Source: Companilactobacillus zhachilii
Lineage (GTDB): Bacteria > Bacillota > Bacilli > Lactobacillales > Lactobacillaceae
Length of the DNA: 64,000 nucleotides
NCBI RefSeq assembly: GCF_003606365.2
Contig: NZ_CP031933.2
Location: 2,480,001 to 2,544,000, forward strand
Reading direction: 5' to 3'
Positions 52,369 through 60,407 of this stretch are shown piece after piece. The notes under the pieces were generated by a model, which saw only the letters and a program-made list of their open reading frames with translations, had not been told where the DNA came from and ran no database searches. The translations under genes and the position numbers were made by a program. Each line of letters begins with the position of its first letter. Within the stretch, counting starts at the first letter, position 1.

Positions 52369-53253
52369 ATGACTTCATTAATTAGTGTTAATCATTTAAA
52401 CAAAAGCTATGGCAAAAAAGAAATCTTACACGATATTAGTTTCGACATCCCCAACCATCAAATCGTCGCCTTAATTGGTGAAAATGGTGCCGGAAAATCA
52501 ACTTTGATCAACATCTTGCTTAACTTGGTTTCTGCGAATTCTGGTACTGTCAGTATTTTAGATTCTCAAAAGAACTTCCATGAACATATCGGTGTCATGA
52601 TGCAACAAAATATTTCCATCACTCGAATCACCGTGAAAGAAATCTTAAAACTAACGCAAAGTTATTACCAACATCCACTACCTTACGAAACTTTAATTAA
52701 ACTGGCTGACTTAAAGGATTTAGAGAATTCCGAGATGCCCAAATTATCTGGTGGGCAAAAGCGACGATTATCATTTGCCCTAGCAATTGCCGGCAATCCC
52801 GATTTATTATTTCTCGATGAACCAACCGCGGGGATGGATAGTCAAAGCCGGACTAAATTTTGGCAAGATATCATGACTATGAAAGACCAACATAAAACAA
52901 TCTTCGTAACAAGTCACTATTTAGAAGAACTAGAGACCGTTGCTGACCGAATTATGATTTTACAAAATAAATCTATTAGTTTTGACGGTACCCTTGCTGA
53001 TTTACGTAATTTAGAAGGAGAAAAACTAATTGAATTTGATAGTCAATTGACACCTGAACTTTTCCAAAAATTGCCAGAAGTTATTGTTCTTGAACATATC
53101 GGACAACATTATCAACTCACAACGAAGGATGCTGAATCATTGATCCACGAAATAACCCCTTATTTAACTGCCATTACAAACTTGCAGGTGAAACAAAATT
53201 CACTCGATTCACTATTTATCAATTTTAATAAAGAAGGTGTTCCACATGAGTAG
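52369..53253 (+). CDS. ABC transporter ATPase (YvfR-like)
   Basis: 294-aa nucleotide-binding subunit: Walker A GENGAGKST near 38-46, Q-loop MMQQN, signature LSGGQKRRLS near 128, Walker B LLFLDEPTAGMD, H-loop VTSHYLEEL. The C-terminal 80 residues form the extra domain of DrrA/BcrA-type antibiotic exporters. AAGGAGG precedes the ATG. It is the first of four tightly linked genes (overlaps of 8 and 4 bp, then 1 bp) resembling yvfR-yvfS-yvfT-yvfU of Bacillus. Confidence 0.92.
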   Translation: MTSLISVNHLNKSYGKKEILHDISFDIPNHQIVALIGENGAGKSTLINILLNLVSANSGTVSILDSQKNFHEHIGVMMQQNISITRITVKEILKLTQSYYQHPLPYETLIKLADLKDLENSEMPKLSGGQKRRLSFALAIAGNPDLLFLDEPTAGMDSQSRTKFWQDIMTMKDQHKTIFVTSHYLEELETVADRIMILQNKSISFDGTLADLRNLEGEKLIEFDSQLTPELFQKLPEVIVLEHIGQHYQLTTKDAESLIHEITPYLTAITNLQVKQNSLDSLFINFNKEGVPHE

Positions 53254-54007
53254 CTTTATTTATCAAGTTCAAATAAACTTTAAACGTATTATTCTCCGCA
53301 ACAAGCGTTTCTTTTTCTTTGATGTTGTTCTGCCAATTTTCTTCTATGTTTTATACTCTAAAATATTTGTCGGCAACGCTAACCAAGCTGAGTTGAAAAT
53401 CTGGCAATTAAACTATCTTATCAGCATGATTATTTACGGTTGCCTATTAGGTTCCACAATCACCGTTGCTAATACCTTACTAGAAGATCAGACCAGTCAT
53501 TTTGATACACTCTCACGCTTAACGCCTTTACCTAGATGGAAATATTATTTGTCACGTGTGATAATTTTTCTACTATTAAATTTAATTGCCGCTGTCGGTA
53601 TTTGTATCACTGGAATCTTCATTAACCATTTATCATTGCCAATCAAAACTTGGTCTTTCATCATCCTAGCAACACTTATTGGCACTATTCCGCTTATTCT
53701 TATCGGGATTCTTATTTCTCTATCAGGCAATCCCGCAACCGTGAACTTACTAAATAATCTGGTCACCTTTCCTTTGGCAATCCTCAGTGGGCTCTGGATG
53801 CCTATGAGTGCCATGCCTACCTGGGTTCAAAGTATTGGTAAATTAACCCCCACTTTCCAATTATCAAAAATTGATAAAGCACTCCTCAATAGTAAAGCAA
53901 TAGACAATTCGTCAATTATAGGCATTACAATTTGGTTCCTCGTTCTTAGTGTGGGAACCTTACTAGTGATGAAGTATCAGAAAAATCGGGAGTTGACCTT
54001 CGCATGA
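53246..54007 (+). CDS. ABC-2 transporter permease (YvfS-like)
   Basis: 253-aa membrane subunit with six helices; the start ATG 53246 overlaps the ATPase stop by 8 bp (an in-frame GTG at 53237 is less likely). ABC-2 signature near NLVTFPLAILSGLWMPMSAMPTWVQSIGKLTPTFQLS. With the ATPase it should form an exporter for a peptide, lipid or antibiotic. The neighbouring kinase suggests the transported compound, or the membrane damage it causes, is sensed. Confidence 0.9.
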   Translation: MSSFIYQVQINFKRIILRNKRFFFFDVVLPIFFYVLYSKIFVGNANQAELKIWQLNYLISMIIYGCLLGSTITVANTLLEDQTSHFDTLSRLTPLPRWKYYLSRVIIFLLLNLIAAVGICITGIFINHLSLPIKTWSFIILATLIGTIPLILIGILISLSGNPATVNLLNNLVTFPLAILSGLWMPMSAMPTWVQSIGKLTPTFQLSKIDKALLNSKAIDNSSIIGITIWFLVLSVGTLLVMKYQKNRELTFA

Positions 54008-55101
54008 AATTTTTGGAAAAACATATTTTATTTCCTAAAAGATTCGGTATTATCCCCTACTTTTGGGTATTCTCTTTGATAGTATTATCCAGTGAAACTT
54101 TAATTAAATATAAGTTTCACTGGATTTTATTTTCGTTATTATTGATTTTTTTGAAATTATACCGTGATGGCTATGTAATAAATCGCTGGCTACCAATTCA
54201 AATAACCGGTCAATTACTTATAACGACCTATCTAGTCTACCAATATGGCTTGGGAACCCTCTTTATTTATACGGCTTGGGAGATTGGTTCATTGCCATTC
54301 AAAAAGAGTCAATTTTACAAATATACGGCCCTCTATCTAGTTTTCAGTGTCTTTTGTATCATCGGCGATTCAATCTACAATTTTGAGCAATATCAACTCT
54401 TCGGAATTATTATCACGATGTTTTTCGCTATTGGATCTCCCTTTGCGGCTCGCTCACTAGGCAACAGCTATCGGCGTTTATATAGTTTAAAGCAAAACAA
54501 TAAGCGTTTGGAAACTATTATTAAACAACAAGAACGTGAACGAATTGCCAAAGATCTACATGATAATCTTGGTCAATCTTTCTCACTGATTACTCTGAAA
54601 GCTGAATTGGCCAATAAATTAATTGATAAAAATCCTAATCAAGCACGACAAGAAATTAAAGATATCGCCGCCGCATCAAGAGAAAACCTCGCCATGGTTC
54701 GAAAAATCGTCAGTGATTTGAATCAGAAATCAATTGCTGAAGCCATGATAGAAGAAGAACGCAATTTACATTTGGTTAATATCATGCAAAGTTCGCATAA
54801 CGAAAAAATTTCAGTTAACTGGCCAATCCCCATTCAAACTGCTTTAGCCGCCATTATTAAAGAGGCCTCGACTAATATTATTCGGTACAGCCAAGCACAT
54901 ATTGCCACTTTTGACTTTGATGAGGATGATGAAAATTACTACCTATCTATTAAAGATGATGGTGTTGGATATCAACAAGGTCAAAAAGACTCCTTTGGTA
55001 TAACCGGCATGGCCCAACGACTAGCTAGCATTAATGGCACTATTGCCATCGAATCTAATCAAGGTATCGTTTTAAAAACTAAGATTCAAAAGGACAAGTA
55101 A
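54004..55101 (+). CDS. NarL/DesK-type sensor histidine kinase (YvfT-like)
   Basis: 365-aa kinase: four or five membrane helices (residues 15-150) with almost no extracytoplasmic loops, so it likely senses the membrane or partners with the permease. HisKA_3 has phospho-acceptor His186 in ERIAKDLHDNLGQ. The ATPase domain has IKEASTNIIRYS and DDGVGY. ATGA overlap with the permease. Its partner regulator follows 1 bp after the stop. Confidence 0.9.
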   Translation: MKFLEKHILFPKRFGIIPYFWVFSLIVLSSETLIKYKFHWILFSLLLIFLKLYRDGYVINRWLPIQITGQLLITTYLVYQYGLGTLFIYTAWEIGSLPFKKSQFYKYTALYLVFSVFCIIGDSIYNFEQYQLFGIIITMFFAIGSPFAARSLGNSYRRLYSLKQNNKRLETIIKQQERERIAKDLHDNLGQSFSLITLKAELANKLIDKNPNQARQEIKDIAAASRENLAMVRKIVSDLNQKSIAEAMIEEERNLHLVNIMQSSHNEKISVNWPIPIQTALAAIIKEASTNIIRYSQAHIATFDFDEDDENYYLSIKDDGVGYQQGQKDSFGITGMAQRLASINGTIAIESNQGIVLKTKIQKDK

Positions 55102-55102
55102 A

Positions 55103-55708
55103 ATGACAACAATATTTCTGGCAGAAGATCAAAAACTTTTGAACACAGCCTTAGCAACTTTACTCGGTTTGGAAGATGACCTCGAGGTTATCGGCACCGC
55201 TACCAATGGTGAAACTGCTTTAGCATCTATTATCACCAAAAATCCCGACGTGGCTATTCTCGACATCGAAATGCCTGATCTATCCGGATTGGACGTAGCC
55301 CAACAAATTCATTTATTGAAACTACCTATTAAAGTCATTATTTTAACAACCTTTGCCAATGCAGAATATTTTGCCCAAGCAGTGGCAGCGAAGGTTAATG
55401 GATATCTGTTGAAAGATAATCCAACTGATCAATTGGTCAAAGCAATCCATGAAGTCTTAGATGGGAAAACTATCTTCTCGCCAGAATTAGTTTCAACCAT
55501 TATCTCGGCTGAACAAAATCCCTTAACAAAGCGCGAGTTAGATGTTCTAAGAGAAATTAAAACCGGAAAAAGTAGTAAGGAGATTGCTAAAGCAGTCTTT
55601 TTGTCAGAAGGAACCGTTAGAAATTATATTTCTTCTATTCTTAGTAAGACCGGAACTTCTTCACGAATTGAAGCTTTGAATGTTGCTGAGAAGAATAAAT
55701 GGATATAA
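55103..55708 (+). CDS. NarL/FixJ-family response regulator (YvfU-like)
   Basis: 201-aa regulator: receiver 1-118 with Asp54 in AILDIEMP, Lys in LLKDN; LuxR-type HTH at about 135-195 (LTKRELDVLREIKTGKSSKEIAKAVFLSEGTVRNY). It probably activates its own ABC operon, as in related systems. Family B copy B8 begins 2 bp after its stop codon and may provide the transcript end. Confidence 0.92.
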   Translation: MTTIFLAEDQKLLNTALATLLGLEDDLEVIGTATNGETALASIITKNPDVAILDIEMPDLSGLDVAQQIHLLKLPIKVIILTTFANAEYFAQAVAAKVNGYLLKDNPTDQLVKAIHEVLDGKTIFSPELVSTIISAEQNPLTKRELDVLREIKTGKSSKEIAKAVFLSEGTVRNYISSILSKTGTSSRIEALNVAEKNKWI

Positions 55709-55709
55709 C

Positions 55710-55865
55710 GAGTGGAACAAAACATGTTCAGCTTTCGAGCAGTAATGCGAAAGGCGCCAGTAATCCGATTTTGGATTGCTGGCGCTTTTGGTTTTAAGTG
55801 GAAAAATTTATGTTTTGTTTCGCGTTTATGCTGCATGTTTAAAGATAATAATAGTTTTGTCCCAA
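55710..55865 (+). repeat. Family B repeat, copy B8 (full, forward)
   Basis: GAGTGGAACAAAACATG, inner arms AAGGCGCCAGTAATCC / GGATTGCTGGCGCTTT, outer 3' arm ATGTTTTGTTTCGC, tail ending AGTTTTGTCCCA. It directly follows the response-regulator stop codon. Confidence 0.8.
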
Positions 55866-55873
55866 AATCATTT

Positions 55874-56212
55874 TTACTTTATTAATCTAATCTTTATTGC
55901 CAAAGCTCCATATTGTCGTTCCATTTTTCGAGAATAAATCTCTTGGTTTTCCTTATCAAGTTCATCAATAGACTCATTCTCAGGACTACCAATCACCGTA
56001 CCAGCATATTTGGTAAATAGTTTTTTAAACGTTGGAAATTGCTCAAGCCCTAATATTTCAGTAATTAAACTTTCTCCAGTTGCCAAGTCGGTAAACTGAA
56101 TTTTGTCACCAACCTTTAACTGTGAACGCTTTTCATCATTCAGCCTAACTTCAATTGTCTTAGTTCCATTCTTTATTGCCATGAATGGTTGATGATTTAG
56201 ATGCATATCCAT
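55874..56212 (-). CDS. ASCH-domain RNA-binding-like protein
   Basis: 112-aa ASCH (PUA-like) protein: MDMHLNHQPFMAIKNGTKTIEVRLNDEKRSQLKVGDKIQF is the diagnostic GxKxxExR region, followed by FTDLATGESL and a helical C terminus. The fold suggests RNA or modified-base binding; no reaction is known for this small group. ATG 56212 matches the family start; GTG 56224, with GGAAAG upstream, is an alternative. Confidence 0.85.
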   Translation of the reverse strand: MDMHLNHQPFMAIKNGTKTIEVRLNDEKRSQLKVGDKIQFTDLATGESLITEILGLEQFPTFKKLFTKYAGTVIGSPENESIDELDKENQEIYSRKMERQYGALAIKIRLIK

Positions 56213-56286
56213 AATATCTTTCACTCTTTTCTTTCCGATTAACCTCTACCTGCTATATATAGTCCTTATTAGTATCAGTCCAAAAA

Positions 56287-56466
56287 CTAGTCGGAAGAAC
56301 CGAGAAAACTTGACTAGCAGTGAAAGTGGAGTTAGAGCTTTAGCTCTTACTCCACCGGGCGTATTTTGAAATTCGCGCATTTTGCGAAGTTCAAAATCGA
56401 GTCTGTAGACCTTGGCTCCAGGCGGTCCGCACAGCTAGTCAAGTTTTCTCGGTTCTGGAGACGGCA
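56287..56466 (+). repeat. Family A repeat, copy A17 (full, forward, second subclass)
   Basis: Outer stem GAACCGAGAAAACTTGACTA and complement, hairpin I GGAGTTAGAGC/GCTCTTACTCC, junction CCACCGGGCGTATTTTGAA. It lies between divergent genes, so it cannot be only a terminator. Confidence 0.88.
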
Positions 56467-56544
56467 TATTTAAAAATAAAAATTTACATCTTCCTAAATT
56501 CTAATAATTATGTATTATATAGTAGAAACAGAGGGGATATAAAT

Positions 56545-58323
56545 ATGGGGTCATGGACCGAATTTCGTAAACAAAACCGCAATTTCTGGAAAAACTTCTG
56601 GAAATACGGTCAAATTATTATTTTAATTCAACTGATTATTAACTTCATTTTAGTACCAGTTTTAAATTTTATGGCAAATGGTATTAACTATCTAGGAAAT
56701 GTTAACTATATTTCTTATAGCAACGCCATGAATTTAATTATGCACAAACCACTGGTCGTTTTGGGACTAATTTTAGTATTGCTCATTTTACTACTGTTAG
56801 TCTTCGCTCAATTCACATTAATGTTGGTCAGTTTTCAGGCCATCAAATCTAATGCCAGTCTGAGTTGGTGGGATTATCTCAAAAGTGTTAGTAAAAATCT
56901 CTTTGGCTTGCCATTCAAGGCATTCGGATTCTTTTTATTATACTTTTTAATTATTACACCTTTTGGTAGTTTTGGGATGTCTTCAAGTCTCTTAAGCAAA
57001 GTCAAAATTCCGCAATTTATTATTGATTGGCTTTTCCAAGAACATCTACCTTTAGGAATACTATTAGTTATTTTATATATCATTATTTTCTACATTGGGC
57101 TGCGTTGGCTTTTCGTTTTGCCACTTATGATCTTTGAAAATAAAGATATTAAAGATGCTATCATTCGCAGTTGGCAGATGACTCGTGGGAAAATCCTTTA
57201 TTATCTAGGAATGTTCTTAATTTTAATTGGAGCCATAACTATTTTTGTCATGGTTTCTACCAGTATCTTTATCGGACTTCAGGCTATAATCGACAATGTA
57301 TCTTTCCTAAAAGCAATTGACTTTCCTATGGCTGTCGTTAATCTGACAATCATTCAATTGCTAAATTATTGTGTCAGTTTATATGCTTCAGCTATTTCAG
57401 TCTTAATTTTACTAAGTCACACGCACACACATTATTTCTACCCTAGAAAAAATCATCGTAGTCACAAATGGTTCTGGGGAATTTTAGGTACTGCTGTCAT
57501 TGTTTCCTTTGTTGGTTACGATACGCTTTACTTCAACGACTTGCTCTTGACACCGCCTGTCACTATTTCCCATCGTGGTGTTGATGATGGAAATGGCGTT
57601 CAAAACACTATCCAATCACTAGAAGCAACGGCCAAGGAAAAGCCGGACTATATTGAAATGGATGTCCAAGAGACAAAGGACCATCAATTTGTTGTTTTCC
57701 ACGATAACACTCTAAAAGGACTGGCTGGAATCAATAAACGGCCTAGTCAGATGACTCTAAATGAGCTAAAACAAACTCAGATTCATGAGAATGGTAAAAC
57801 AACTTATATTGCCAGCTTTGATGATTATCTCGCTACTGCTACTCGTTTGAATCAAAAGCTTTTAGTCGAGTTAAAATCCGTCCCTGGTAATAAAAAAGAT
57901 TTTGTAAAACTCTTTGCTAAAAAGTATCAAAAACAACTGTTGAAGAATAAAGATATGGTTCATTCATTAAGCTACAGTTATATCGAAGAAACCAAAAACT
58001 TAATGCCAAAAATCACGACAAGTTATATTTTACCGTTCAATCTCTTCGGGGTTCCATTCACCAACGCTAATGCCTTTACCATGGAATACACGACTTTGAA
58101 TCAGTCGTTCATCGAAAATGCCCACTTGCAACAAAAGAAAGTCTTTGCATGGACGGCTAACGATGAGGAATCAATGGATCGGATGATTTTCATAGGTGCG
58201 GACGGCGTTATAACAGACAATTTGAGTGAATTACAAACGGAAAATGATAATTTATTCAATAACACCAGTTATACTAAACGAATCACCGCATATATCTCAC
58301 AGATGCAAGATCCATTTGAATAA
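56545..58323 (+). CDS. Glycerophosphodiester phosphodiesterase with membrane domain
   Basis: 592-aa protein. N-terminal seven or eight helices (residues 22-330) match the GDPD-associated membrane domain. The C-terminal catalytic barrel (about 338-575) has His343-Arg344 (ISHRG), Glu371 and Asp373 (IEMDV) and His386-Asp387 (FHDN), the metal and acid-base residues. It should release glycerol-3-phosphate from glycerophosphodiesters, perhaps from lipids or lipoteichoic acid, on the outer face. GAGGGG precedes the ATG. Monocistronic; ends at hairpin C3. Confidence 0.92.
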   Translation: MGSWTEFRKQNRNFWKNFWKYGQIIILIQLIINFILVPVLNFMANGINYLGNVNYISYSNAMNLIMHKPLVVLGLILVLLILLLLVFAQFTLMLVSFQAIKSNASLSWWDYLKSVSKNLFGLPFKAFGFFLLYFLIITPFGSFGMSSSLLSKVKIPQFIIDWLFQEHLPLGILLVILYIIIFYIGLRWLFVLPLMIFENKDIKDAIIRSWQMTRGKILYYLGMFLILIGAITIFVMVSTSIFIGLQAIIDNVSFLKAIDFPMAVVNLTIIQLLNYCVSLYASAISVLILLSHTHTHYFYPRKNHRSHKWFWGILGTAVIVSFVGYDTLYFNDLLLTPPVTISHRGVDDGNGVQNTIQSLEATAKEKPDYIEMDVQETKDHQFVVFHDNTLKGLAGINKRPSQMTLNELKQTQIHENGKTTYIASFDDYLATATRLNQKLLVELKSVPGNKKDFVKLFAKKYQKQLLKNKDMVHSLSYSYIEETKNLMPKITTSYILPFNLFGVPFTNANAFTMEYTTLNQSFIENAHLQQKKVFAWTANDEESMDRMIFIGADGVITDNLSELQTENDNLFNNTSYTKRITAYISQMQDPFE

Positions 58324-58326
58324 GAC

Positions 58327-58380
58327 AAAAAACTAGATATTTTTCTGGATAATTTACCCAGGAAAATATCTAGTTTTTTT
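58327..58380. terminator. Family C hairpin, copy C3 (terminator of the GDPD gene)
   Basis: AAAAAACTAGATATTTT / AAAATATCTAGTTTTTT plus CTGG/CCAG loop closing, T run at the end. Confidence 0.85.
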
Positions 58381-58490
58381 CGATTCTGTCAGTACCAATT
58401 TGCTAAATATATCTAAGTTATTAACCATAAAGCAACGAGACTTTATTCTTGGTTCAATAAACATAAAAATAAAAGATACTCTAGCCGGAA

Positions 58491-58662
58491 GGAACCAGAA
58501 AATTAGGTTGCCGTGAAGGTGGCGTTATAGCTTCAGCCATTACACCACGGGACGACTTTTGAAATTCGCGTACTTTGCGAAGTTCAAAATCGAGATTGGA
58601 GACCGCACTTTGGCTCCAATCGGTCCCCACAGCAACCTAATTTTCTGGTTACTGGAGGCGGC
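58491..58662 (+). repeat. Family A repeat, copy A18 (full, forward)
   Basis: Outer stem AGAAAATTAGGTTG...CAACCTAATTTTCT, hairpin III GATTGGAG/CTCCAATC. It ends ACTGGAGGCGGCA about 5 bp before the stop codon of the converging sugar kinase gene. Confidence 0.88.
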
Positions 58663-58667
58663 AGGCA

Positions 58668-59660
58668 CTACCTAATTAAATCATTGCGCCCCTCTGTATC
58701 AACATAATTGAAAACGTCAGCTTTACTAAAAATAGGAGCATCGTTCATTGCAGCCTGTGCCAAAATCGAATTAGCAATCGCAAACTCCAGAATATCTTCA
58801 AAAGCCCATTTTTCAATCAATCCTGTTAAAACACCACTGGCAAAGGCATCTCCACTACCGATTCGATCAAGAATAGTTAATTCTTTAGCAGCTGATCGGT
58901 AAATTTTATCATGATGAAATAAGAAACCAGCAAAGTATTTCTTACCATCTTGAAAGCTACGTTGACTCCCTGCGAAGAAATTAATTTGATAATCCCGACA
59001 GAATTTTTGATACAATTCAGTTTCATCTTTAACTTGATAATCAAGTAAATCAGTTAAATCGCGTTGACTTCCAAAAGCTACATCAACGAAAGGTAAGATT
59101 TTTTGATAACGTTTCTTCATCGTTTCATGATTATTATCTTCATTGAGACTCATTCGATAATTGAAATCAAAGCAGACCGTTTTATGACGCTCATGGGCAA
59201 CTTGGGCCAGTTTTAAAGCGGCTGTTCTTGTTTGACGATTCAAACTCAGAGCAATTCCACAAATATGAACGATATCGACTCCAACTAAAGCTCGTTCAAA
59301 ATCATAATCATCGGCAGGCATCTGACAAAAGGAACTAGATAAACGATCTTGATAGGTCACACGCTGTGGTCTGGCACCTTGCCCCAATTCGACAAAGAAA
59401 CTGCCCAAGCTCTTCCCTTTATAAATAATATTTTTGTCAGAAATACCCAATTTCCGTACATCAGCAGCGGCTTTTTTCCCTAATGGATTATCGGGCAAAA
59501 CCGTCAATAAGGTCGTGTCATATCCGAAATGGGACAAACTACTCAATAAATTGACGCCTGTTCCAACAGTTGACATCATCAGATGGTCATTTTGTTCAAG
59601 CATCATCTTTTCTTCGACGGTCAAACGCATCATAACTTCGCCAAAAGCTAATATATTCAT
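58668..59660 (-). CDS. kdgK: PfkB-family sugar kinase, probably 2-keto-3-deoxygluconate kinase
   Basis: Phosphorylates a keto-deoxy sugar acid with ATP. 330 aa, ribokinase fold: MNILAFGEVMMRLTVEE start, GTGVNLLSSLSHFG substrate loop, VCFDFNYR, and the catalytic GSGDAF near residue 276. AGAGG precedes the ATG. Last gene of a minus-strand operon (10-bp gap) with KDGP aldolase and a DgaE-like lyase, which supports KDG as substrate. Confidence 0.85.
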   Translation of the reverse strand: MNILAFGEVMMRLTVEEKMMLEQNDHLMMSTVGTGVNLLSSLSHFGYDTTLLTVLPDNPLGKKAAADVRKLGISDKNIIYKGKSLGSFFVELGQGARPQRVTYQDRLSSSFCQMPADDYDFERALVGVDIVHICGIALSLNRQTRTAALKLAQVAHERHKTVCFDFNYRMSLNEDNNHETMKKRYQKILPFVDVAFGSQRDLTDLLDYQVKDETELYQKFCRDYQINFFAGSQRSFQDGKKYFAGFLFHHDKIYRSAAKELTILDRIGSGDAFASGVLTGLIEKWAFEDILEFAIANSILAQAAMNDAPIFSKADVFNYVDTEGRNDLIR

Positions 59661-59670
59661 ATACTAACCT

Positions 59671-60405
59671 CTAAAATTTCTTGATGATCTCATATAGTTT
59701 AGCGACATCTTCTGGTCTAGTATCGCCAGTCGCCTTATCAATAATTGAACTGTAAACGTGCGGAATAATTCGTTTAACACCGGCATCAACGGCAATTTGA
59801 ACGATTTCTTCAAAGTTTTCTAAGTCAATGCCACCGGTTGGCTCAAGGTCGAAATCATTGGCTGCACAAGCACGGGCAACTTCTTTATATTCATCAATAT
59901 GTGCTAGACCCTTCATTGGGAAAAACTTGATTGAAGAACCACCCATATCTTTCAATAAAGCAATAGCCGTTTCGATTGCTACTTCTGTTGCGGGTGTTTG
60001 ACTACTCAATGGTCCAGTTGCTAAGTTAACAAAACCGACACGGCCAGTTGGTGAAACAAGGCCATTGATGATCGTTTTTGATTGGCCCAAGGCTTCTCTT
60101 GAAGCACCAACGCCTGTGAAAACTTGATTAACATGTTGTGGTTGAATCGCTTTGGAAACGCGAACTACCATACTACTTTGATTAGGATCACCTGCACCCA
60201 AGCCGACTGAAACAGCATTATCAATTTCAGCTTGATATTTTCTCATATCTTCAATAGCCGCTTCATCACTTGGATAATTTTTAGTTAACACGCCTAGTAC
60301 CACGTGACCTTCAGCCGCATCGTAACAATCGATAGCGTTTTGAACTGAATTTGCCAAAACATTCAAGCAAATTCCATTTGGTAAATAGTTGGGTAGTAAA
60401 TTCAT
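59671..60405 (-). CDS. dgaF: KDGP aldolase (DgaF-like)
   Basis: 244-aa barrel aldolase predicted to split 2-keto-3-deoxy-6-phosphogluconate into pyruvate and glyceraldehyde-3-phosphate. It resembles DgaF of the D-glucosaminate pathway rather than classical Eda: GVGASREALG, SSIKFFPMKGLAH (Schiff-base Lys in this stretch) and LEPTGGIDLENF. AAGGAG precedes the ATG, 2 bp after the DgaE-like stop codon. The gene order lyase-aldolase is the same as in dga operons. Confidence 0.85.
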   Translation of the reverse strand: MNLLPNYLPNGICLNVLANSVQNAIDCYDAAEGHVVLGVLTKNYPSDEAAIEDMRKYQAEIDNAVSVGLGAGDPNQSSMVVRVSKAIQPQHVNQVFTGVGASREALGQSKTIINGLVSPTGRVGFVNLATGPLSSQTPATEVAIETAIALLKDMGGSSIKFFPMKGLAHIDEYKEVARACAANDFDLEPTGGIDLENFEEIVQIAVDAGVKRIIPHVYSSIIDKATGDTRPEDVAKLYEIIKKF

Positions 60406-60407
60406 GT

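Noticed and set aside
23262..58662. Family A as retron or group II intron remnants
   Set aside because: No reverse transcriptase anywhere in the window and no domain V-like motif; the ends do not match intron boundaries.
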